64,000 bases of DNA from Paenibacillus glucanolyticus NBRC 15330. GTDB lineage: Bacteria > Bacillota > Bacilli > Paenibacillales > Paenibacillaceae. The notes below the pieces were generated by a model. It was not told the origin of the DNA and made no database searches. It worked only from the letters and a program-made list of their open reading frames with translations. Where the stretch lies: assembly GCF_004000885.1 (NCBI RefSeq), contig NZ_BIMC01000014.1:62001-126000 (forward strand). Direction: 5' to 3'. Numbering within the stretch: position 1 is the stretch's first letter; every line of letters begins with the position of its first letter. Below are positions 25,042 to 33,117 of this stretch, piece by piece. Made by a program: the position numbers and the translations under genes.

Positions 25042-26127
25042 TTATATATGATTTTCTTGAATGCGCACGGCCTCATTCTGAGCAATCACGCATAATTCGC
25101 CAGCCTTGAAGGCGTGCTCCTGGGACATGGCAAACTCCGTCCGTTCCAGACAATCCAAGATCAGCTCGCCGAAAAACGGATAGCCTACCTTGCCCTGCAG
25201 CTCCATATGAAACTCCCCTTCGCCGTTAACCAAATACAGATGATCGCCTTGTGGATGTCTGGCAATATCAATGTATTTACGAAGTTCGATATATCCGTCC
25301 GTTCCCAAAATAACGGTTCTTCCGTCGCCCCAGGTACCAAGGCCCCCAGGCGTCAGCCAATCGACACGGAAATAATTCGTGGCCCCGTTGTCTCCGAGAA
25401 GTGTTGCATCTCCGAAATCCTCCAGCTCCGGGTAGGCCGGATTCGCATAATTGCCCACCTTGCTGCTGAGCACCTTGGCATCGCGGCAGCCTGCAAAAAA
25501 CAAAAACTGCTCAATCTGGTGGGACCCGATATCGCACAATATGCCGCCATACTGCTGATGGCGGAAAAACCAGTCCGGACGGGATAGAGCATTTAAGCGG
25601 TGCGGTCCTGTTCCCATCACCTGCACCACGCGGCCGATCACCCCGTCCTTAATCAGCCGACCCGCGTGGACGGCACTCTCCACATGCAGCCGTTCACTGT
25701 AATACACCATATACTTCTGGCCTGTCTCTGCCGCCTTAGCACGTGCCGCGCTTACCTGCTCCAGGGTGGTGAACGGTGTCTTATCGGTAAAATAATCCTT
25801 GCCGTGTGACATAACCTTCAAACCAAGCTCACATCTCTCCGATGGAATGGCGGCAGCCGCTACAAGATGAACTTCCGCGTCCTCGAGCACCTGTGCCTCG
25901 GAGGAAGCGGCGGTTACCCCGGGATAGGTCTCGAGAAAAGCCGCTACCTTGGCGGGGTCTGAATCATACACCCATTTTAAAGTTGCCCCTGCTTCAATTA
26001 ATCCGTTACACATGCCGTATATATGTCCGTGCTCCAGCGACATGGCGGCAAAGACAAACTCCCCGGGCTTGCACACCGGCTGGGCTTTGCCAACCGGCGC
26101 ATAGTGCATTCCATTACTGCGATCCAT
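25042..26127 (-). CDS. Gfo/Idh/MocA-family oxidoreductase (second of pair)
   Basis: A NAD(P)-dependent dehydrogenase of about 361 residues acting, as family members do, on sugars or cyclitols. The N-terminal Rossmann domain is atypical: FAAMSLEHGHIYGMCNGL replaces the usual GxGxxG. The family's EKP-like motif is YFTDKTPFTTLEQ. The C-terminal substrate domain includes GGILCDIGSHQIEQFLFF, a GGxxxDxGxH-type motif. Start: AGGAGG lies eight bases before the ATG of MDRSNGMHY; the ATG eight codons earlier overlaps the stop of the preceding gene and has no site. The substrate is unknown. Confidence 0.85.
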   Translation of the reverse strand: MDRSNGMHYAPVGKAQPVCKPGEFVFAAMSLEHGHIYGMCNGLIEAGATLKWVYDSDPAKVAAFLETYPGVTAASSEAQVLEDAEVHLVAAAAIPSERCELGLKVMSHGKDYFTDKTPFTTLEQVSAARAKAAETGQKYMVYYSERLHVESAVHAGRLIKDGVIGRVVQVMGTGPHRLNALSRPDWFFRHQQYGGILCDIGSHQIEQFLFFAGCRDAKVLSSKVGNYANPAYPELEDFGDATLLGDNGATNYFRVDWLTPGGLGTWGDGRTVILGTDGYIELRKYIDIARHPQGDHLYLVNGEGEFHMELQGKVGYPFFGELILDCLERTEFAMSQEHAFKAGELCVIAQNEAVRIQENHI

Positions 26128-26150
26128 ACCGATTGCCTCCTGACGGTTCA

Positions 26151-27320
26151 TTAATAGGTTCCGAACGTTTTGCTCATATCAACCGGCCCAACCTCTCTGA
26201 CGGTCTTCTGGCTGGAAGATTGGGCAATGCGTTCCTGCAGCAGCTCATAATACAAATCTTCGTCCAAGGGCAGATCGACCCAATGATCGGTCCAGGTGGA
26301 CAGATGCATCGCGTTTGACAGCGTCAATCCGTGAATCCCCTCTTCGCCCGGCGCAATCAGCGGCGTGCCTTGACGAATGGCATCCACAAAATTTTGAATA
26401 ATGCCGCTGTGCTGAGGATTATCACCCGAGATCGGCACATCGCATTTCCAGCATTCCGGTTCTCCAAAACCTCCGGTATACTGCTGATTGAATTCGGGTT
26501 CCGGAACGCGAAGGCGCCAGAAGGTAAGCTTTCCGTCCTCAATGACGATTTTTCCACGGTCCCCCGTCACTTCGTACCGGTTCGTTCCAGGCGCTTCGCC
26601 CGTTGTGGTGATAAAAACTGCCGTTGCACCATTCTCATATTCAGCATAAGCCGTCACATCGTCTTCCACTTCAATATTGCGGTATTTGCCAAACGAACAA
26701 AAGGCACGAATCCTCTTCGGCATCATTCCGGTCGTCCACTGCCACAAATCCAGCTGATGCGGAGACTGGTTGATCAGCACGCCTCCACCTTCACCGCCCC
26801 AGGTTGCACGCCAACCGCCGGAATCATAATAGCTTTGAGATCGGTACCAATTGGTTACGATCCAGTTCATCCGCCGGATCTCACCAAGCTCGCCGTCTGC
26901 AATCAGCTCCCGAAGCTTCTTATACAGCGGATTACAGCGCTGGTTATACATAATCGAGAAGACTTTGCCACTGCTCGCAGCGGCAAGGTTCATTTCCCGA
27001 ACCTGCTTGGTATAGACGCCCGCCGGCTTCTCGATCAGGACGTGGAGTCCATGACTGAGGCATTTTATCGCCACTTGTGGATGTGCATAATGCGGCGTGG
27101 CAATGATCACCGCATCGATCTCTCCCGAAGCTATTAAAGCATCTGCATCATTCCAGATTTTCACATCCGAGGGCAGTGTTGCCTTCGCCTCTTCCTGCTT
27201 AGCCGGGTTGAGGTCACATATAGCGCTGAGCTTCCCTCCGGCAATCCGGCCTGCTGCAAGCGTTCTGGCATGCGAGAATCCCATGCCGAGTCCAATGACG
27301 GCTACTCTTACTTGATTCAT
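26151..27320 (-). CDS. Gfo/Idh/MocA-family oxidoreductase (first of pair)
   Basis: A 389-residue dehydrogenase. Dinucleotide motif VIGLGMGFSHARTLAAG near the N-terminus, the family EKP motif in HVLIEKPAGVYTKQVREM, and the C-terminal GGVLINQSPHQLDLWQWTTG. Nitrogenous or phosphorylated substrates cannot be told apart from sequence. GGGAGGTAAG precedes the ATG. It follows the isomerase by 28 bases and precedes the second dehydrogenase, suggesting a route in which a sugar is oxidised to a keto form, rearranged or cleaved, and reduced again; that is inference. Confidence 0.9.
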   Translation of the reverse strand: MNQVRVAVIGLGMGFSHARTLAAGRIAGGKLSAICDLNPAKQEEAKATLPSDVKIWNDADALIASGEIDAVIIATPHYAHPQVAIKCLSHGLHVLIEKPAGVYTKQVREMNLAAASSGKVFSIMYNQRCNPLYKKLRELIADGELGEIRRMNWIVTNWYRSQSYYDSGGWRATWGGEGGGVLINQSPHQLDLWQWTTGMMPKRIRAFCSFGKYRNIEVEDDVTAYAEYENGATAVFITTTGEAPGTNRYEVTGDRGKIVIEDGKLTFWRLRVPEPEFNQQYTGGFGEPECWKCDVPISGDNPQHSGIIQNFVDAIRQGTPLIAPGEEGIHGLTLSNAMHLSTWTDHWVDLPLDEDLYYELLQERIAQSSSQKTVREVGPVDMSKTFGTY

Positions 27321-27348
27321 ATTTCTTACCTCCCTTGTGAATGTATGT

Positions 27349-28215
27349 CTACACGCGCTGTTTATGATCTGCCCACACCTTCATCTGCTCGGCAAAACGG
27401 AGCAGCATCTCCGTGGACTCATACGTACCGCTAAAGTCTTCAATCCCGAAATAACCATCGTAGCCCACCGAATGCAAATCCTGTATCACTTGCACCCACG
27501 GAACGGCTCCCTGGGCAAGAGAAACCCATTCTCCAGACCAGACTGCCGTGCTTCCATCCTCTGATGGAGTCTTGCGGTATCCTGCATTCTTAACATGGAC
27601 ATGAGCCAGATAGGGACCCAGCAGTTCCAGGCCCATTCGGTAATTCTCATACCCTTCATGGACCATATTGCCCGGATCATACAGCACCCCAATATGCTGT
27701 GGATTGAAGTGGGATACAAGACGGTGCGTTAGTCCCGCACTCGGCGCAATCGTCAGATGATGCGTCTCCACCAATGCCTTGACTTGATAAGCCGCTGCCA
27801 AGTCCTGAACCTCGTGTAAATACCGTACCGCTTGATCGTACAGTTCATTGTAGTTGTGCTTTCGGTCATATCCCGGAATACCCACGCGAATAAATGAAGC
27901 TCCGATCAGCTTGGCTGCCTGCATGACCTTTTCCGTTGCCTCCACATCACCACAGGTCAGATAGGGGACCACCGCAAGACTGCGCCGTCCAAACTTGTCG
28001 GCAGCTTGGCGGAATCTAAGCCAATCCTCCTCCGTGCCTCCCGGATCTATTGAGCATCGATTATGACGCCAGAAGGAAGGCTTCTCCTCTGCGGCATCGG
28101 CTGGAACTTCCTTGAAGCGCCATTCAATGCCCTCAATACCGGCATCAGCCGCTGCTTTAGCCAGCGCCTCAGGCTGCAAATCAGGTGTTGCGACTGTAAA
28201 AACAGACAGTTTCAT
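27349..28215 (-). CDS. Sugar phosphate isomerase/epimerase-family TIM-barrel protein
   Basis: A 288-residue xylose isomerase-like TIM barrel. Visible metal-site strands are GIEGWRFKE-like text near residue 30 (GIEGIEWRFKE), LVETHHLTIAPSAG, VLYDPGNMVHEGYENY, HVHVKNAGYRK and YFGIEDFSG, the Glu/Asp/His pattern of the AP-endonuclease-2 superfamily. It is the first gene of the sugar module and lies downstream of an extended -10 promoter and a cre site. Substrate unknown; IolE/IolI-like and 3-keto-glycoside-processing enzymes share this fold. Confidence 0.87.
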   Translation of the reverse strand: MKLSVFTVATPDLQPEALAKAAADAGIEGIEWRFKEVPADAAEEKPSFWRHNRCSIDPGGTEEDWLRFRQAADKFGRRSLAVVPYLTCGDVEATEKVMQAAKLIGASFIRVGIPGYDRKHNYNELYDQAVRYLHEVQDLAAAYQVKALVETHHLTIAPSAGLTHRLVSHFNPQHIGVLYDPGNMVHEGYENYRMGLELLGPYLAHVHVKNAGYRKTPSEDGSTAVWSGEWVSLAQGAVPWVQVIQDLHSVGYDGYFGIEDFSGTYESTEMLLRFAEQMKVWADHKQRV

Positions 28216-28326
28216 TATTCCGTCATCCTCTCTTCAGACCTGTGAATTTGCATGAGCAACATTTGATCATCGTTGGACTCATTTCTTATCATACAGAGCG
28301 TCATAGATTCATAGAACCAACCTTGC

Positions 28327-28340
28327 AGATAGCGCTCTCA
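28327..28340 (-). promoter_or_regulatory. Candidate CcpA cre site of the sugar module
   Basis: Minus-strand TGAGAGCGCTATCT differs from the cre consensus TGWAARCGYTWNCW at one position. It lies about 25 bases downstream of an extended -10 promoter and about 110 bases before the isomerase start, where CcpA binding would block transcription. Confidence 0.65.
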
Positions 28341-28365
28341 TTTCTGTCTTTTCTCTCTCTCCAAC

Positions 28366-28374
28366 ATCGTAGCA
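28366..28374 (-). promoter_or_regulatory. Extended -10 promoter of the sugar module
   Basis: TGCTACGAT on the minus strand is an extended -10 element (TG, one base, TACGAT). No good -35 box is visible at 16-18 bases. The remaining sequence up to the yqeM terminator shows nothing else. Confidence 0.45.
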
Positions 28375-28475
28375 CAGTCCAGGAGGCAAACCCATATCCC
28401 TGTATCCGAACCTTAACCACAGTCAAACAAAGCGGAAAAGAAGTGTCTTTGAATACAATCAACCGTCCTTAACGC

Positions 28476-28519
28476 AAAAAAGCACCCCTGCCGTCCTGGA
28501 ACAGACGGTAAGAGTGCCT
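28476..28519 (-). terminator. Terminator of the yqeG-yqeM operon
   Basis: Minus-strand GCACTCTTACCGTC and GACGGCAGGGGTGC form an imperfect 14-bp stem followed by TTTTTTG. It lies 20 bases after the yqeM stop and marks the boundary between the core operon and the sugar module. Confidence 0.85.
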
Positions 28520-28538
28520 TCCTTATCATAAGTATTCA

Positions 28539-29309
28539 TTATTTTACGGCAACGTAGAACAGCCGGGATGCATCCTGCCCTGCTTCAATCCACTCAAAAT
28601 CGGCATAACATTTCACATCCCGAAATCCGGCCTTCACCAGTTCAACTCTCATCCATTCCGGGTCGTATCCGCGCTGGACATGAGTCTCCTCAAAGCGGCG
28701 GTAAACCGAAGGATCCTGATCGTCCCTGGCAAAAATGGAAAGATGATGTTCAATCTCACAACGACGTTCATCCAGGTCGCATGTCCAGATATAGGACACT
28801 TCCCGTTCATCCAGAACGAATGGCTGCTCTTCGTCATAACGAATCAGCGTATTGGGGTGATGCACATCAAACAGGAACGTGCCGCCTTCCTTAAGACCGC
28901 TGTAAGTCCGTGCAAAAGCGGAGCGTATGTCCTTCTCCTCCAGCAGGTAGTTCACACAATCACAAAATGAAATGACAGAATCCACCTGCTCTGGCAGTTC
29001 CCAGGAGCGCATATCCTGCTGTACCCAGCGGACGCTGCCCTCCCGAAATAAACGGTGCCCCTGCGGTGTTCCCTCGAGCTTGCGTCTGGCAACGGACAGC
29101 ATGTCCGCTGACAGATCAATACCTGTTACCTCAAATCCGGAGTTAACCAGCGGGATGGTGATACTGCCAGTTCCGCACCCGAGCTCCGCAACGCTTTTTG
29201 GCATTCCGTGTTTATCCCAGGCTGTTCTCGCAAAGCGGATCCAATCCGGATAAGGCATGTCTTCCATGAGTTGATCATATACGTAAGCAAACTTGCGGTA
29301 AGACAACAT
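28539..29309 (-). CDS. yqeM: Class I SAM-dependent methyltransferase YqeM
   Basis: A 256-residue methyltransferase. SAM-binding motif I is VAELGCGTGSITIPLV, followed by VTGIDLSADML (motif II) and ISFCDCVNYLL; the C-terminal part has FEETHVQRGY. The target is unknown. It is the last gene of the yqeG operon, 43 bases after cvfB. In B. subtilis yqeM is followed directly by comER; here the sugar module and leuS intervene. Confidence 0.88.
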   Translation of the reverse strand: MLSYRKFAYVYDQLMEDMPYPDWIRFARTAWDKHGMPKSVAELGCGTGSITIPLVNSGFEVTGIDLSADMLSVARRKLEGTPQGHRLFREGSVRWVQQDMRSWELPEQVDSVISFCDCVNYLLEEKDIRSAFARTYSGLKEGGTFLFDVHHPNTLIRYDEEQPFVLDEREVSYIWTCDLDERRCEIEHHLSIFARDDQDPSVYRRFEETHVQRGYDPEWMRVELVKAGFRDVKCYADFEWIEAGQDASRLFYVAVK

Positions 29310-29352
29310 GATGACACCACTTTCCTAGAAGCTTCCCCTATGATCCGGGTTG

Positions 29353-30252
29353 TTACTTAGAATCGGTATTCTCTTCTTTATTGACCATATACGTCCAGCT
29401 GTCCTTCTGGGTAACGAGCCCGTCCTTCATCAGTTTGCCAAGCGCACGTTTGAAAGCGGATTTGCTTATGCCAAATCGCTGCTTGATGATATCGGGCGGT
29501 GTATCATCCGAATACGGCATCGCATGGCCCGGGCGCTCCTTCAGAAAAGCAAGGAGCCGGTCGGCATCATCTGTCCGGCCGATCTCTTTTTGCGGAACCA
29601 TGGACAGGTTGACCCTTCCATCTTCCCGAATATGACTTACCCGGACTTTGACCTCTTCGCCAAGGCGCAGCATGCGTGTCCGTTCGGAGGAATGGATCAT
29701 GCCGATTGCACCAAAGCCGACCACGCCTCCGTCAATGATGACAAATGTGCCCATCTGGAGCGGTTTATAGACGAGGGCTGTGAACCATTCGCCCTTCCAT
29801 GAATCAGGCGCATGGAACGAAAGCGGAGCCAGCTCCTGCTCGCCGGCAAGCTTCGCCCGAAGACGCCCTTGCTTGTCATGCTCCATAATGACAAACACAT
29901 AGTCTCCCACGACCGGATGCAGTTCCCGCATCTCAGGCAACTCCCGGATTGGAAGCAGCAATTGTCTGCCAAGCCCCATCTCAAGAAAACACCCGAGACG
30001 GGGATGAACATCCGCCACCTGCAGCTTCGCGGTTTCACCCAGTGTCAGATAAGGTTTCTTCATCGTTGCAGCCAAGCGATCTTCCGTATCAAAGAAAATA
30101 AATACCTCTACCGTGTCCCCCGGTTCAATCTTGCCCGTGAGCTCCGAATAGTGAAGAAGCACATCCCGATCGCCGCCATCCAGAAAATAACCGTAAGGAG
30201 AAACTTCTCTGGATACAACCAGCTCCGTCAATGTGCCGGCAATTAAACTCAT
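29353..30252 (-). CDS. cvfB: CvfB-like S1 domain RNA-binding protein
   Basis: A 299-residue protein with three S1/OB-like segments (EVSPYGYFLDGGDRDVLLHY, then KLQVADVHPRLGCFLEMGLG, then VRVSHIREDGRVNLSMVPQK) and a C-terminal winged helix (IIKQRFGISKSAFKRALGKL). This layout matches CvfB/YitL, an RNA-binding protein known as a virulence-gene regulator in staphylococci. It overlaps rsfS by four bases. In B. subtilis yitL is elsewhere, so its place between rsfS and yqeM is a lineage feature. Confidence 0.88.
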   Translation of the reverse strand: MSLIAGTLTELVVSREVSPYGYFLDGGDRDVLLHYSELTGKIEPGDTVEVFIFFDTEDRLAATMKKPYLTLGETAKLQVADVHPRLGCFLEMGLGRQLLLPIRELPEMRELHPVVGDYVFVIMEHDKQGRLRAKLAGEQELAPLSFHAPDSWKGEWFTALVYKPLQMGTFVIIDGGVVGFGAIGMIHSSERTRMLRLGEEVKVRVSHIREDGRVNLSMVPQKEIGRTDDADRLLAFLKERPGHAMPYSDDTPPDIIKQRFGISKSAFKRALGKLMKDGLVTQKDSWTYMVNKEENTDSK

Positions 30253-30596
30253 ACGTTCTCCACCACTTTAGCATCCGACCACAGACGCTCGATATTGTAA
30301 TACTCGCGCTCATCGCGGTGGAAAATATGCACGATAACATCTCCAAGATCCATCAATACCCAGCGGGCTGCGTCCATTCCTTCCAGTCCGCGAAGAGCTA
30401 CGCCTTCACCATGGGCCCGTTTGCGGATTTCGGTTGCTATCGCTTGCACCTGGGTATCCGAGTTACCATGACAGATGACAAAATAGTCTGCGATTAGCGA
30501 AATCCCTCTGAGATCCAGAACAACGAGATCCATTGCCTTTTTATCTTCTGCGGCGGCAACTGCCACATTTAACAACTCATTCGGTTTCAACGTCAT
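30249..30596 (-). CDS. rsfS: Ribosomal silencing factor RsfS
   Basis: RsfS binds uL14 on the large subunit and blocks subunit joining when nutrients are short. The 115-residue protein has KAMDLVVLDLRGISLIADYF, ICHGNSDTQVQAIATEI, and the C-terminal WVLMDLGDVIVHIFHRDERE, all family signatures. Four-base overlaps with both yqeK upstream and cvfB downstream indicate translational coupling. Confidence 0.95.
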   Translation of the reverse strand: MTLKPNELLNVAVAAAEDKKAMDLVVLDLRGISLIADYFVICHGNSDTQVQAIATEIRKRAHGEGVALRGLEGMDAARWVLMDLGDVIVHIFHRDEREYYNIERLWSDAKVVENV

Positions 30597-31171
30597 GAAT
30601 TCGCCTCCAATTGCTTAATTAGATCGTTGCGGGCTAATACCGTCAACGGATAAATAATTTGTCTGCGTGATAGCAGGTGTCCGATCGTGGAATCAAAACC
30701 GGCGGCAAGCGCCTCTTCAAGGCTATGGTTGGCCAGTTCGCGAATATTATTCACCCCGGGAAAATCCCGTCCCGGTTCCATGTAATCCGCAAGGCAGACC
30801 ACCTTGTCCAGCAGCGTCATTCCTATGCGTCCTGACGTATGGTAACGAATTGCGTCAAGCACCTGGGCATCCGTCACCCCATACTCCTGCTGCGCTACAA
30901 AAGCCCCGACCTCAGCGTGCCAGAGCTGCTTGTCGTAATGGAGCAGCTCTTCGGAGAGTTTATGATCCACCATCATCTGGTGAAGCCTCTGCACAGGCCA
31001 ATATTTTGCAACATCATGCAGGATGGCTGCCAGCTCCGCCTTAACCGGGTCGGCTCCAAACCGGCCGGCCAGGATGACGGCGGTTTCCATTACGCCCTGC
31101 GTGTGCTCCCAGCGTTTGGCCGGCATCTGGGAGGATACAGCGTCAATCAGTTTCTCACGGCTGTACAGCAT
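30593..31171 (-). CDS. yqeK: YqeK, HD-domain diadenosine tetraphosphate hydrolase
   Basis: A 192-residue HD-superfamily hydrolase; YqeK proteins cleave Ap4A symmetrically to ADP. Metal ligands are in RWEHTQGVMETAV, ELAAILHDVAKYW (the HD pair) and LWHAEVGAFVAQQ, with IRYHTSGRIGMTLLDKV downstream. AGGAG sits eight bases before the ATG of MLYSREKL; a longer frame upstream is rejected. It overlaps the end of nadD by 17 bases. Confidence 0.94.
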   Translation of the reverse strand: MLYSREKLIDAVSSQMPAKRWEHTQGVMETAVILAGRFGADPVKAELAAILHDVAKYWPVQRLHQMMVDHKLSEELLHYDKQLWHAEVGAFVAQQEYGVTDAQVLDAIRYHTSGRIGMTLLDKVVCLADYMEPGRDFPGVNNIRELANHSLEEALAAGFDSTIGHLLSRRQIIYPLTVLARNDLIKQLEANS

Positions 31172-31745
31172 ATATACCGCTCCTAACAATATAATCATAA
31201 ACACGGTCCGGTACCATATAACGGATGGACATGCCCGATGCCGCTCTATCCCGAATCAGGGTGGAGGATATTTCGATCAGCGGCATCTCCGCCGTGACCA
31301 CCACCTGACGCAGAAATTCCGGCAGCTCATCCACGGACAGCTTGGTCCCGGGACGGTTGAGCCCGATAAAGGTGAGCATTTCCGCCAGTTCCTCAATGCG
31401 GTTCCACTTGGGAAGGTATGCCACCATATCCGCTCCGATAATGAACGAAAATTCATGCTCGGGATACGTATCCCGCAGCTCTCTGACGGTGTCGACGGTG
31501 TAGGAAACTCCGCCGCGTTGCACTTCCCAGTCCAATGTACGAAAGGACGGATGGTCGGCTACAGCCTCGGCCGTCATTTCCAGCCGCATGAGTCCGGTTA
31601 CGCCGGCATCTTCCTTGTGCGGGGGGATATGACTCGGCATGAACCATACCTCATCCAGGTCATAAGTATCCCGTGCAGCTTCGGCTGCCAGCATATGCCC
31701 GATATGAATGGGATCAAAGGTTCCACCCATTATCCCTACCTTCAT
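31155..31745 (-). CDS. nadD: Nicotinate-nucleotide adenylyltransferase
   Basis: Transfers AMP from ATP to nicotinate mononucleotide in NAD synthesis. The 196-residue protein has the nucleotidyltransferase HxGH-type motif in GIMGGTFDPIHIGHMLAAEA, the substrate loop FMPSHIPPHK, and the second motif ISSTLIRDRAASG. AGGGGAGGCG precedes the start. It lies between yhbY and yqeK. Confidence 0.97.
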   Translation of the reverse strand: MKVGIMGGTFDPIHIGHMLAAEAARDTYDLDEVWFMPSHIPPHKEDAGVTGLMRLEMTAEAVADHPSFRTLDWEVQRGGVSYTVDTVRELRDTYPEHEFSFIIGADMVAYLPKWNRIEELAEMLTFIGLNRPGTKLSVDELPEFLRQVVVTAEMPLIEISSTLIRDRAASGMSIRYMVPDRVYDYIVRSGIYAVQP

Positions 31746-31805
31746 CCGGATCGCCTCCCCTTATAGAGAGTTATTCTACTGCCTTACAAGGAGCAACGTG
31801 CTCCC

Positions 31806-32096
31806 TTATGGCAGTTCGATGGTCTTGTAATCTTTGGATTCTTTATAGAGCACGATCGTTTTGCCGATGACCTGCACCAATTCCGCTTTGGCTCCCTCGG
31901 CAAGTTCCTGCGCGATTTCCCGAGGATCTTCAAGGCAGTTGTTCAATACGGATACTTTCAGCAGCTCACGCTTCTCAATCGCCTCGGAAATATGACGGAT
32001 CAGATGCTCGTTGCTTCCTCCCTTGCCTACCTGGAACAGCGGATCCAGATGGTGCGCAAGGGAACGTAAATGTCGTTTTTGCTTTCCTGTTAACAT
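31806..32096 (-). CDS. yhbY: YhbY/YqeI-type CRM-domain RNA-binding protein
   Basis: A 96-residue protein consisting of one CRM domain: LTGKQKRHLRSLAHHLDPLF, the GxxG loop in QVGKGGSNEHLI, then ELLKVSVLNNC and AELVQVIGKTIVLY. Homologues associate with pre-50S ribosomal particles. It is positioned between aroE and nadD as in B. subtilis. Confidence 0.95.
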   Translation of the reverse strand: MLTGKQKRHLRSLAHHLDPLFQVGKGGSNEHLIRHISEAIEKRELLKVSVLNNCLEDPREIAQELAEGAKAELVQVIGKTIVLYKESKDYKTIELP

Positions 32097-32203
32097 GCTT
32101 GGTCATTACTCCTTAAATATTCAATTATTAAATCCAACGGATTGGTCGAAAGCTATATTGTAGCTTTTGCTTCACCATTAATCAATAAACAAGATGCACC
32201 GGT

Positions 32204-33064
32204 TCAGGCTTGAAAGCTGCTCAGAACCGCTTCCTTCATGGCCTGCACAGGTGCCGTCAATCCCGTCCAATACTCCAGTGCATACGCGCCCTGGTTGATA
32301 AACATCCCAAGTCCGCCATGCACGGTGCATTGCCGCAACTCACCTTGCCGGAGAAGCTCCGTCTTCAGCGGGTTATAGATCAGATCGCTGACCACGATCC
32401 CTTCCGGGATGTGCCCTTGAGGGATAGGAATCTCCGAAATCCGGGGAAACATGCCTACAGAGGTTGTGTTGATAATGACATCCGCTGTAAGCAATGCCTC
32501 TTCGGCATAATCTTCACCGTATCCCCTCAAGTCGGCAAGCGAGCTCCATTCCTCAGCCAGCGCCAGCGCTTTGGCGGCTGTCCGGTTCACGATCGATATC
32601 GTCTCGGGCTTTTCGCCGATAAGGGCATAAATAATACCCCGGGCAGCGCCTCCGGCTCCAAGGACAACAATGCGCTTCCCTTTGAGGTCGGGACACGCTT
32701 CATCCTTCAATGAACGAACATATCCGATGCCATCCGTATTGTAACCCTTTAGGGTGCCGTTGTCATTGACGATGGTATTGACGGCGCCGATCTGCCGCGC
32801 CCCTTCATCAACGACATCCAGATACTTCATAACCTCCACCTTGTGGGGGATCGTAACGTTTACCCCCCGAAACCCCAACGCTTTCACAGCCTGGATCGCT
32901 TCCCCTAATCCTTCCGGACGTACATGAAGCGGCACATAGGCGCCCGATAACCCCAGTGCGGTTATGGCCGCATTATGCATGGCCGGCGATTTCGAGTGGC
33001 CGATGGGATCCCCCATAACGCCAAGGAGCAGGTAATCACGCTCGATCCATGAATTCTCTTTCAT
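32204..33064 (-). CDS. aroE: Shikimate dehydrogenase
   Basis: NADPH-dependent reduction of 3-dehydroshikimate to shikimate in aromatic amino acid synthesis. The 286-residue protein has the shikimate-binding motif GDPIGHSKSPAMHN, catalytic Lys in GVNVTIPHKVEVMKYLD, NTDGIGYVRSL, and the NADP motif VLGAGGAARGIIYAL. GGAGGAGAA precedes the ATG closely; a longer frame upstream adds an unlikely Gly/Arg-rich leader. It overlaps no neighbour and follows yqeH by about 50 bases. Confidence 0.96.
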   Translation of the reverse strand: MKENSWIERDYLLLGVMGDPIGHSKSPAMHNAAITALGLSGAYVPLHVRPEGLGEAIQAVKALGFRGVNVTIPHKVEVMKYLDVVDEGARQIGAVNTIVNDNGTLKGYNTDGIGYVRSLKDEACPDLKGKRIVVLGAGGAARGIIYALIGEKPETISIVNRTAAKALALAEEWSSLADLRGYGEDYAEEALLTADVIINTTSVGMFPRISEIPIPQGHIPEGIVVSDLIYNPLKTELLRQGELRQCTVHGGLGMFINQGAYALEYWTGLTAPVQAMKEAVLSSFQA

Positions 33065-33117
33065 TTCTCCTCCGCCTCTCCCGCCATAAGCCAATGGTGC
33101 ACCTATGGATGAGTCAC

